Source: Diphasiastrum complanatum
Taxonomy: Eukaryota > Streptophyta > Lycopodiopsida > Lycopodiales > Lycopodiaceae
DNA: 64,000 bases
Assembly: GCA_029204225.1 (NCBI GenBank)
Contig: CM055100.1
Coordinates: forward strand, 50,267,083-50,331,082
Direction: 5' to 3'
Both the position numbers and the translations under genes were made by a program. Every line of letters begins with the position of its first letter. Within the stretch, counting starts at the first letter, position 1. Below are positions 25,043-36,741 of this stretch, piece by piece. Under the pieces are notes generated by a model. That model had not been told where the DNA came from, searched no databases, and saw only the letters and a program-made list of their open reading frames with translations.

Positions 25043-25810
25043 GTCCCCCTTAAGGTCACGGTTGGTGCCTTGGTGTCTTCGTCAGGTTCAGCATACTAAA
25101 AAACTTCTGATGCTTGATCCTAGGAAGCACTTTGGTGAAGATGTCTGCAACCATTTTTGTTGTGTAGCAATATTGAGAAATCACTTGCCCTGAGAAAATT
25201 TTCTCCCGAATGAAGTGATATTGGATTTCTATGTGCCTAGACTTGCCATGAAATCTAGGATTCAACGATAGTGAAATAAAGCTCAAATTGTCACACAGAA
25301 TGGTGGTAGCATTGAACTAAGTGTGATGCAAATCGTGAAGTAATAACCTGATCCATATGGCTTCTTTTGAAGCTTGGTATGCTGCGATGTGCTTTGCTTC
25401 AGTTGAAGAAAGCGCCACTGAATTCTACTTTCTTGAATTCCATGAAATCAGTCTCCCTACTAGAAAGAACAAAATCCGTAAGTGGATTTTCTGGAGGCAT
25501 TTCCTCCCCAATCTAAGTCGGAGTAGCCTTGCAAGACGAGTGGGTCAATATCATTTCCATCATAACATAAAATGTGATCTAAGCTTCCTTGAATATATTT
25601 TATCACTCTCTTTAATGTTTTCAAATGAGAGATCCTAGGATTAGACATGAATTGACTTAACGTGCTAACAGTGTATGCTAGATCTGGTCTAGTGCATAGC
25701 ATGGCATACATCAAAGATCTGATCAATGAATAAAAAGGGTAATTCGCTAAGTCGAGTACTTCACTTTTGGTATCTGCACAAGAAGATTTAGTCAATACAA
25801 TACTTGGATC
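25043..25810 (-). mobile_element. Copia pol 3' end (RT end and RNase H), 5'-truncated
   Basis: The minus strand encodes YPFYSLIRSLMYAMLCTRPD and AYTVSTLSQFMSNP (25740-25640), then YIQGS and GYSDLDWGGNASRKSTYGFC (to 25460). A roughly 170-bp diverged part follows, then NPRFHGKSRHIEIQYHFIRE and MVADIFTKVLPRIKHQKF (25260-25090). These are the end of Copia RT and the RNase H domain up to its usual C-terminus. Frameshifts break it. The 5' part of the element is missing above 25810. Confidence 0.92.
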
Positions 25811-26626
<816 letters not shown>

Positions 26627-27109
26627 CTCATTCATGCTTATACATGGTTTTCTTGGGTTCTACTATCCATTGGTGCACTATACTTGTAATATCTTGCAAT
26701 TCTATGTGTAGAATGTTCATTAAATGCTATTTTCAGATCCACACGTGTGAAATAAAGTAGCTTATTGTTTTTTTATAGACAGAAACTTTATTTTATTTTT
26801 TGATTCATGTTTGATCAAGATCTATTAGAGTTTGCATCTCATTCATAGTGTAGATGTTGGTTTTTCTACATTGGCAAGATTGGTGATATGTTGTGTTATA
26901 TTCTTGATCAATATTGATTTCACAACATACTTACTAAATTTGGCCAATTTTTAGAGCATTGGAAAAGCCTAAGTGGTGGCTACAAGATTGCATATAAAGT
27001 TTTAGGCAATTGCATGTAGAAATTGAAATAATCAATTTTTTGTGATTTTGTCAAAACCCTAATTTTGATTGGATCTCTAGATTGTGAGATTACTGAACTT
27101 CATTTTTTT

Positions 27110-27871
27110 TTAGCACTCGCTTGCAAAGTGTCCTTTGATGCCACAATATAAGCACTTGAGCTTTGATCTATCTTTCTTTTTGCCATTTGAAGAAGCCTCC
27201 CCTTGATCTTGCCCTTTAGACCACTTACTTTTGCTTTTGCCCTTGATGAACATAGCCTCATCTCCAACTTGAGATATTGATGAAGATCCACCTCTTGCTT
27301 GAAGCCTATATTCTTCATTGATCAAGATCTTTTGAAGATCCATAAAACTTGGCAAAGTCATTTGAATAGCAAGACTTTGAACAATGTTGGCATGAGCATC
27401 CAACAATCCATTAAGAATAACTTGAACAAGCTCTCCTTCCTTAATGCTCTCATCAACGCAAGCTAACTCATCATTAAAAGCTTTCACTCTCAAAACAAAA
27501 GTATTTGCACTCTCTTCACTCTTTTGCAAACAAGAAAATATTTGCCTTCTTAGAGTCAACACTCTAGAAGTAGACTTGGACTCATAAAGATTCTTCAAAG
27601 CTTCTAAAGCCTCAATTAATGAAGTACACTTACCAATTTCTTTGAGAAGTTCATTGGTAACATTCATCTTTTTTATATGTAGAGCTCTTTTGGCCCTCTT
27701 GTCATACCTCACTTGGTCTTGTTGTGTTGTTTGCCTATTTTCCAAATCTACAGCAATATCCAAAACGTCATTCATCTCAAGAATTGATTCCATCCTCACT
27801 TTCCACAATGAATAGCTACTTGAGATAAGCCTATCATTGCTTTCCAACATGTATCCACTTGATGTAGCCAT
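27110..27871 (-). CDS. Copia gag with intact open frame, inverted relative to its pol
   Basis: An uninterrupted 253-codon frame starts at ATG 27871 with MATSSGYML. It has the Copia gag layout: SLWKVRMESILEMNDV near residue 22, the UBN2-like helical region with SLIEALEALKNLYESKSTSR, LTLRRQIFSCLQKSEESANT and LVQVILNGLLDAH. A basic stretch and a CCHC zinc knuckle CLYCGIKGHFASEC close the C-terminus. Gag packages element RNA in the cytoplasm. The frame is the longest intact retroelement frame in the window and may be comparatively young. It ends at an A-rich lysine stretch, exactly where the + strand pol fragment at 28078 resumes. So an inversion of about 27106-28077, or two head-to-head insertions, is implied. 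It cannot work without pol. Confidence 0.9.
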   Translation of the reverse strand: MATSSGYMLESNDRLISSSYSLWKVRMESILEMNDVLDIAVDLENRQTTQQDQVRYDKRAKRALHIKKMNVTNELLKEIGKCTSLIEALEALKNLYESKSTSRVLTLRRQIFSCLQKSEESANTFVLRVKAFNDELACVDESIKEGELVQVILNGLLDAHANIVQSLAIQMTLPSFMDLQKILINEEYRLQARGGSSSISQVGDEAMFIKGKSKSKWSKGQDQGEASSNGKKKDRSKLKCLYCGIKGHFASEC

Positions 27872-28077
27872 GTAGCAATGACCTGATCTTCTCTTTCAAC
27901 CTGTTCCAATGCACAAGGCACTCCTTTGAACAACAACAAATGTTTTCAAAAGGAAATCACAAAGATATAAAACCTCTCGATTCTCTTCTAGCACTTGTAC
28001 CAAGCAAATCAACACATAGAATAGTGAAATCTTGATCAATCCATCCTCAATCTAATGATTCTTGCCAATTCCTAAGA

Positions 28078-29008
28078 TTGAAACAGAAGAAGAGAGATCA
28101 TGGAGACAAGCAAGGTAATCTTGCTCTTGATGAGGATGGTTTGGATGTTCAAAATGCAAATGATGATGCTTTTGTGATGTCTTCATGTATGCTTGCTAAT
28201 GATGGGGATCTAGATCCATGGTGGATTGATAGTGGAGCAAGTTCACACATGACTTTTCACAAAGACTCTTTATGAATGGGATCTATGCAATTGGACATTA
28301 CAAATGCATTTTTGAATGGTGATCTTGAGGAGGACGTGTACATGGAGCAACCCAAGAGCTATATTTTATCTACAAAGCCAAATCATGTGTGTCTTCTACA
28401 AAAGAGTTTGTATGGCCTTAAGCAAGCACCAAAGAGTTGGTATGTTAAGCTTAACACTGTTTTACTCTCTCGAGGCTTTGTTATGAGTGAGTATGATCAT
28501 TCACATTATTATAGGTTTGCTGGAAATAATGTTACCATCTTGCTAATCTATGTGGATGATATCATCTTGAGTGGTGGAGACATTCAAGATGTGGAGGATA
28601 TCAAGAATGCTCTTAAGAAGGAATTTGAGGTGCAAGATCTTGGTCACTTGCATTACATTTTGGGATTAGAAGTTATTAGATTTTCTCAATCTACTTTCAT
28701 TTGTCAATAAAGGTATGTTAATTCTATTCTAGAATGATTTCATATGGTAGATGCAAAGCTTGTGATACACCTATGGAGTCTCATGTAAAACCAACTATAA
28801 GAGGTAATGAAAGATTCTTCAAGGACATTACTCTCTATAGAAAGCTAGTTAGTTCACTCATCTATCTAACCATTATTGGAAGATTGAGTCAATTCATGCA
28901 AGGTCCTAGTGAGGAGCATTGGAAGCTAGGGAAACGAATTTTGAGGTACATCATTGGAGCTCGAGATTTTGGCATATTTTATGAGGGATCATCATATAAC
29001 TTGTTTAG
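28078..29008 (+). mobile_element. Copia protease-RT-RNase H fragment with integrase deleted
   Basis: 28078-28275 encodes the gag-pol linker and the aspartic protease active site, WWIDSGASSHM. After a stop at 28273 it continues at 28276 directly with RT (MQLDITNAFLNGDLEEDVYM, KSLYGLKQAPKSWYVKL, LLIYVDDIILSGGD, QDLGHLHYILGLEV). The end of RT and start of RNase H follow to about 29008 (YRKLVSSLIYL, LSQFMQGPSEEHW, RILRYIIGARDFGIFYEG). The whole integrase and start of RT are missing, a deletion of roughly 1.5-2 kb by family comparison. The + strand text begins where the minus-strand gag at 27110 stops, so both probably derive from one element. It joins an antisense Gypsy fragment at about 29010. 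Confidence 0.92.
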
Positions 29009-29009
29009 A

Positions 29010-30830
29010 ACAAAATCTTGTCTTTTGGACAGCTTCCGATTTAATTCTTATTTGATGGTACCCTGTCTTAAGATCTATCTTGGTGAAATATTGAGCTCCA
29101 CGCAAGCGATCTACAGGTCATCCATCCTGGGTAACATATATTTATTCTTGACAGTCACCTTATTTAACCCCTTGTAACCAACACACATCCGGAAACCTCC
29201 ATCTTTCTTTGCTTTCAGAAGAACAAGAGCTTCCCATGGTGATTTACTAGGTTGTATATGTCCCATCCTCAGATTGAGATAGGTTGACTTCCTGGAGTTA
29301 ACTCTATCGTGGTCTACTAACCTAGATGGTGGTAAACCATGAGATAATTCAGCTGGAAAAACATCTTTAAGTTCATTTATGATCTATTTTTTCATTGCTT
29401 GTTCATGATCTAAATTTATTGAGTTAAGAATGGTCGAGAATTCACAACCATTTAGATACATATCGGGAACATACACAACTAGAATAGCAAATATTAGAAA
29501 AACTTCATACTGTGAATAGTCCAATGCTTCCATTTCATTGACTGTAGAAATCTTATCCGACGGATGTACTAAATTACTGCCAAATAAAGTAACTACCTTA
29601 TCACCCTCCTTGAAAGTGAGAACATGCTTCTCAAAATCAATTGTCAGAGAAGGCGATTTACTAAATAGCCATTCGTATCCCAAAATTAATCAGTACAGGC
29701 TAGGTCTAAAACATGAAAATTAACTAATTCTCTATGTCTCAGTATCATCACTGGGGGATATTCGGGACTTTTATGTTTCAAGTCTCAAAATCTACTCCAG
29801 AAGCTAGATAAACTTTGTAACTATGATTGATGGCTTCAGTTTCCAAGTTGAGTTTCCGCACAATATGAGAATTAATAAAATTATAAGTAGAACCACTATC
29901 CAATAGAATACTACTTCTTGATCTTTAATTGTGCTAGTTAAACGAAAAAAGTTTATTAGAAAAGAAAGAAACAATACTGAAAGAACATTCACACTCTCAA
30001 TTTGTCAGGTTAATTTCCAAAGTCTTACCATTATCTCCTGGGATCTCGATCACATTTTCTTCCTTTCTGGACAAAACTTCATCATATGCCCAGACTTTTT
30101 ACAAACGAAACATAAGTTTTCTTTCTTAGCCTTTTCCTCGGACATAGATTTTCTGAACTTCTTTTTCTTCGGTTTTTGGGGTTTCGACTCTACTTGATCC
30201 AATTCGTCAAAATAATTGCTTTGTCTGGACCGCGCTTCTTCCCCTTCTTGGTTTTCAAGGTGGTTGGAATTTGTGCAAATTGCTTCCTGGATGCCATTAT
30301 TGTGGAATCATATGCTTTCAAAATCCGAAATGCATCCTCGAGGCTTTGAAGCACATTCTACCTGCATTCATTTTGATAGTCACCAGGCAAACCTAGGACA
30401 AACTACCATTGTGCCAACTTTGCATCGAATGATGACACTCTATTCCAGAGGTCCATGAATTTCTGGATATAAGAGTCCAAGCTCTTACTACCCATTTTGC
30501 ACTCCACAAATTTCTGGTAGTAGTCAACGTGATCTGCTATCACGAAAGCTTTTTTGAAGACTTCCACAAAAGCATCCTAGGTAGTAGGCTTCACCGGTAA
30601 ATCTCACCACCACGATGATGCTTTGTTGTGTAAGAAAAACACGACATGTAGGCTGAAGTAACTACTCCACTTAACGAGCTAGTCTTCCATGACTTCCAAT
30701 TTCTTCTCCTTCTTCTCTCCCGAGTACATCTCCGGTTAAAAATCGAGATTGGGCGAAGATAATAATTTGACCTGGTTCAAAAGAACTTTCCTTTACCGAT
30801 CTCTCATGTTATTTCGATTATTCATATCAT
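29010..30830 (-). mobile_element. Ty3/Gypsy gag-protease-RT fragment
   Basis: Minus-strand blocks run in order. The Retrotrans_gag-like region (about 30690-30340) has KWSSYF, DAFVEVFKKAFVIADHVDYY, QKFVECKMGSKSLDSYIQKF and MDLWNRV. A CCHC knuckle CFVCKKSGHMMKFC lies near 30110-30070. The protease LLDSGSTYNFINSHIVRKLN is near 29910-29850. The segment to the RT (29683-29384: GYEWLFSKSPSLTIDFEKH, VLTFKEGDKVVTLFG) follows. The start of RT ([20 protein letters not shown], then TKIDLKTGYHQIR) runs down to about 29010. Many stops are present. The rest of pol is absent, cut by the junction with the Copia fragment. Confidence 0.88.
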
Positions 30831-32365
30831 TGAGTGCCGTGTTTGTTGGAAAATCACCATATAGGATGGTGCAATTGGATTTGCAACTTGATTCGCAGTT
30901 TTTCCGGCCGACTCAATTTATCTATTCTTGAAAATTACTGAATTTAGTTAATAATTGATTAACTATTATTGAAGTACAATTGACCAAATCTGACTGAAAT
31001 TGACTCCAGTATGGTCAATTAACTAGCTTTAGTACATTTCATAGATAATTTAAGCAACTGAAAAAAACTGAAAATTTTAAACTTTCGGAATTTTAATTTT
31101 TTTTAATAAAATTTTACGTAATCTGAAAATTCATCAAAAACATTGTTAGTATTTAGGCAATTTAAATCGAAAAAATGATTCACTATTCAATTTCTAATCT
31201 TATTGAATTAATGTCAAACATGCAAAACATGCCACATTAACTGCTTTTTTTTTACTTTACAAAATTTTACGTAAATTTCAATTTCACGAAAATTGTCAGC
31301 CACAATTACGGATTTGTGTCCTAACTAGCACATGCGTATAACCACTCAAAAAAAATGCGAATCCCTCATGCATGTCAGAATCAATCTGAGAATTAACATG
31401 CAATCAATCCATGCAAGCACAGTACCACAAATTAGGGAAATGACTAGCATGCAATGAGAACGATTTCAAATTTTGCCAATTTTACTCACAAAATTGCAAA
31501 ACTTCGAACGACCATAACTTTGGCTACATACAACAAATTAGATGATGTAAAGCTCAGAACAGAGGGAGACCTAGTGACCGAGACACTTGCCACCTAAGCT
31601 TCACACGTGTGAGAACAGAACAACTAAATTTCTATAGTAGGGCGTACTTTTTCTAGGCCATAACTTGCAAAATCATGCATACACCTCCCCAAGCTCAAAA
31701 TTGATGCTATCAAAAGTCCTAAACGGTCTATTAGACTGGACAACTTCAAAAGACTTTGGTCACCTCTTTACAAGGTCTACATGGTGTTTTACAGCCACCT
31801 ACTATCCAACTTTATGAAAAAACAGGCAAAAATGATGATTTTTAGCTCTTTTCCGATTTTTTTCTTGACAATAGAGTGGAAATTCATGACATGCAACTCT
31901 TTCTATAACACATGCAAACAAATTTACAGAATTATAGCCATTTAATTGATCTGATCTTGTTGGATTTTGGTTCTTACTATCAATTTTGTGTCAAAAAGCA
32001 TGAAAAACCAAGCAATTTTGACTAAAACGTAGCCTAGAATCATAAATCATGGAAAGAACTAGATACATCATTATAATGATCTCTAAAATGAAAGTACACT
32101 TATTGGAAAATTCAGATGTACATTAGATTTGAGCTACACAAGAAAAAGCTCCAAACAAAGAATACAAATTGGCTTTCTAGGACAATTCACCATAAACCAC
32201 AAAAAATTAAGAGACACATGGATCTTAGCAACATGCAAATTGAAACCGAGAGCATCCACCAACTTGCGCACTTGTTCCACCACCTGGATGAGAATACTAG
32301 TTGATCTCCACCAAAATTCCAATGAAATCAACACCACTCCAAGTTTCCTGATCTTCATAAGCCTT
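30831..32365 (-). other. Leader-like, AT-rich sequence between Gypsy gag and an LTR
   Basis: No coding similarity was recognised. The position, between a minus-strand gag at 30830 and a minus-strand primer-binding site at 32366-32377, suggests an untranslated leader or inserted repeat. This is inferred from position only. Confidence 0.35.
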
Positions 32366-33054
<689 letters not shown>

Positions 33055-33610
33055 TAAAATTTATGTCTATCTCAATTGGTAACATAAAATAACAAACTCA
33101 AAGAATTCCTACAAAAATGTAATCTTTAGGACAATGATAATAAAAGTTAATGAAGCGATTTTTGAATGTCACTTGGTGGTCGAGGATCCTTGGAGAAGGA
33201 CTTGAGATCGCTAGACCCCTAGGACCATAAAATGAAATGACAAGTGGCCATTTGGACTCAGTCAACATGATAAGGTTATGGTAAGAATTGTTGGAAGATA
33301 ATCAAGTAGTGTAATATTGGCTAAGGTAGATTAAGGCCTTAACTAAGATAGCAGATGATATAAATTGGGGATTTGTCACAAATATAGGGCTCTTATTCAT
33401 AGTTTTCTAATTGATGTAACATCTGAGGGCTAAAGCACAATTTGTGGCAAAAAGAATGAGACAATGACTTGTGGCTAGGGAGAGGCTTTATTTGACTCTA
33501 AGTCATTTACCTTGTGCCACATGGAACTAGCTTTCTAAAGCTATTTTTAATATGATTAATTGGTATAGATGGAGGATTGCATTGTCATAGATATTAAAGT
33601 ACTTGAAAAT

Positions 33611-33613
<3 letters not shown>

Positions 33614-33651
<38 letters not shown>
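33614..33651. repeat. (CA)n microsatellite
   Basis: Nineteen perfect CA units. Confidence 0.97.
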
Positions 33652-34571
33652 GAGGCATCATTGCTCGCTCGGATGTCATTACTAACAAAAAAAAGAACAA
33701 GTCACCACCAATAACATGCACTCGCACTTCGCAACAACGTATGTCAAAAGCAATTTTTGATCAATATGGTCATAGATGTACCACAGACCTCTCCACTACT
33801 GTATAAAGTACGAGTAATTAAGGCGATGAAATATGGAAGTAGCTCTTTTGTATGCCTCTCTGCTCCATATTAGTCCATTGGCCAAGTGGTTGTGTAAGGT
33901 ATGCGCACTTCGGGGATGGATGCAATATTGTTCCTATTCTATTCTACGAAGTACATGCAACTAGGACAATGATTACGAATGTAGCCATAATGCTTCTACT
34001 CTCAAGATTTGCTCAACTATGGAAGGAAGAGGCATAAGGAGCATGACATACAGATGGACACAAAATTGAGATGCATTAACATAGGAGTAATGTTGAATCA
34101 ATCTCACTAGTTGCACGTACCTTATACAATGGGGGCTACAACACAACGAAGATGCATTTGATACATAAGTATCCATCTCATGGGTTGCATGCACTTTATA
34201 TGTAGCAGCATAATGTACATGGAACTTGGGAGAGGTGTGCAACACAATGACGATCATAAATGGAAACACATTACCATTCAACTACTTTTGGATATGTCAC
34301 TCAAGTTGCATGTAATAGCACTTGTAGTTTTGTGTTGTAAAGGAAATCCGTTATCTAATGTAACCAAACTTTAAGGACAACAACATCAGCATAAGGTGGC
34401 TACAAGTGAGTGTAACGTCCGCTATTAATGTCAACACCATGTTGGAATTTGTCTACATGTTAAAAAAAAAGAAAAAATTGCAATGATACAACGTATATAA
34501 TAACACTTCAAGGGACACGATTACACTTCGAATCAAACCCCCCATCCCTACTAAGGAGGGTTTCACTATCT

Positions 34572-34830
34572 TCACATCGAAATGGCACTTTGTACACGTG
34601 AGAGCAGTTTTGGTTAATTGTAGTAGCCACCACAACATGATCCGGGTCTCATCTTCATAGTACAAGGCGGTCTATGGCTCTGAGCCAATAAACTAAGTTC
34701 TCACATCTAAATGGCACTTTGTACAAGTGAGAGCAGTTTTGGTTAATTGTAGTAGCCACCACAACATGATCCGGGTCTCATCCTCATAGTACAAGGCGGT
34801 CTATGGCTCTGAGCCAATAAACTAAGTTCT
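34572..34830. repeat. Tandem duplication, 129-bp unit, nearly identical
   Basis: The two units share AGAGCAGTTTTGGTTAATTG and CAACATGATCCGGGTCTCAT with very few differences, so this is a recent duplication. AATGGCACTTTGTACA starts at 34581 and 34710. Confidence 0.95.
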
Positions 34831-35480
34831 CATTCTGCATGAAAGGGTGAATACTCTAGAGTCTCTCTCCAGAAAGTGAAACACTTGCATAAACATAAGA
34901 ACTTCATGAGGAATGTGTAACAAAGCTTCGCGATACTTGTTTGCATAATCTTGCACGCCTAAGTTATACCTTGTTTAAGATAGGTCCATTGTTGCTTTGT
35001 TCTTCTTATCCGTGGACCTCCCCATAAACATATGTTGGAATGACTCCTATGTGTCCGGAATCAGATCATCCTTCTCCTGTAGTGTGGCAAAGCCACATGG
35101 AATGCTCAAAGCATTACATGTGCTAAAAGTTTAGAAAATATACCATAATCAATTGATCATATTTGCACCATCAAAGCATAAATGTCATTTTGCAAACCTC
35201 TTTTGCAATGCACCCGCAAGCGAGAAACCATTTCTCCATCATCCTGAGTCGCACGTGACGTTTCAGGCTTGACAACTTGGTGCATGAGATGACTTTGTGT
35301 CTTCGGTGGCCTTAAAACCTCCAGCACATGGGCTTAAAGAACGAGTTGGACCACGGCCACCAACACACTCTCGCCATGTGCTCGGCCCAAGTGATGAGGG
35401 TAGATTGATGTTGTCCAAATCCCTAGGTGTGCCAATAAGCCTTAGGAGTTATGGTACATAATATACCGGGTACCTTAAAT

Positions 35481-36419
35481 ACGGAATTGGTCCGTACCGT
35501 TATACGGAGGGCACAAATTGCAAGGACAAGAATCAAATGCGCAGAGAGAGAGAGAGAGAGCGAGAGCGAGAGAGAGAGAGATTGAATTTATAGCTTTAAA
35601 GCAGCTCATTATTTTTCACAATTCTCCGCAGAGCTCGCAGATAGGGTGGATCGGGGGGGCAGATCTACCCGTTCTCTACTACTCTCGCTCTCAGCGCAAA
35701 TGCCTAGGATTCAGTGAAGCGCACTGCCATTACAAGTAAGCTGGCAAAATCTAAGAGGTGGCCGGGCCAATCAGGGTTTTTGCTTCATCGGAATCGATCA
35801 CCAGGCTAGAGCGGGGTAGCCAACATGGATGCAGGCTCAAGACTGCAATTTCTGATGGTTAGCTGACAGGCAGCAGGCTGGGAAGGGGCCATCAAACGTG
35901 AAGATATCTTCGTTTTTGAGATGAAGCAGTTCTAGGGTTTTCGCTGGCGGGCTGAGCTACGCTGGAAGTGAATTGATAGCGTCAAACAGAGGCGATTCAG
36001 CCATTAATCTTCAAGTATATTATTAAGAGCTTTTTGTTGTGGATATTTATCAAACTGGAAGCATTCAGCCTGAAGCTATCAATTTCTACGCAGTGCTGAT
36101 TCCTACCAATTCATGCAGATGAGCGGAAAGGTATGAATTGATTATTTTTCTCTTTTGAGTATTTCATAATCAGGCCTCATGCTTCAGTTCAAGTTTGATT
36201 TGAGGCACTTCACTGAAATCAACCTTTCTTTTGGTCAGGGTTTTATGCAAGTTCAGATCCACATATAATATGGCATAATCAGGAAAGGGGTGGTTGGGAA
36301 ATGCAAAGCCGGAACTGGCCTAATCATTCCAAATTGGAAATTGTTTTGGTTAATGGGAAGGGCACTTATTCCATGGAACCCTAAACACGCAGCGAACGCT
36401 GCGGAGCATATTAGGTTTG
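35481..36419 (+). promoter_or_regulatory. Probable CUL4 promoter-proximal and 5' untranslated region
   Basis: The region is GC-richer than its surroundings and carries a (GA)n-type tract at 35542-35581, common in plant 5' UTRs. An ATG at 36119 opens a short frame (ATG AGC GGA AAG) that runs into a strong donor AAG/GTATGAATTG at 36131. Acceptors at about 36238 or 36414 would remove an intron, leaving a short upstream frame that ends before the CUL4 ATG in either case. The transcription start and splicing are inferred. Confidence 0.45.
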
Positions 36420-36741
36420 ATGTCTCAGAAGAGGAGGCAGAGTACTACTAGCAGTGAGAGCGCCGGTGCAACCATGATCCCAGCCACGAAAAAATCTAAG
36501 CCCCAAGCATCTTTTGATTCTGTTGAGAAAAATGGTTTGCAGCACTATGGAACGGATGAAGACGTTCACTCAGATTTGATGCTGGTGGACATGAAGAGTG
36601 ACAGCCCCATTTCTGTTGGTGCTGCTACCGCAGTTGTATTAGGTGGAGGTAGTAGTGCTGGTGGAACATTTGCAAATTTGTCAAGAAAGAAAGCCACTCC
36701 ACCGCAGCCAGTCAAAAAACTAGTTATCAAACCATTCAAGG
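36420..36741 (+). other. CUL4: CUL4 exon 1: N-terminal tail
   Basis: It encodes residues 1-107 plus one base. The region is low-complexity, with Lys/Arg patches (KKSK, SRKKA), a Gly/Ser stretch, and the conserved plant CUL4 entry motif [19 protein letters not shown]. Its length explains most of the difference from Arabidopsis CUL4. The donor is at 36742. Confidence 0.92.

Noticed and set aside
36417-36419. TTG upstream of the CUL4 ATG as start
   Set aside because: The ATG at 36420 is in frame and immediately adjacent; a non-ATG start is not needed in a plant nuclear gene.
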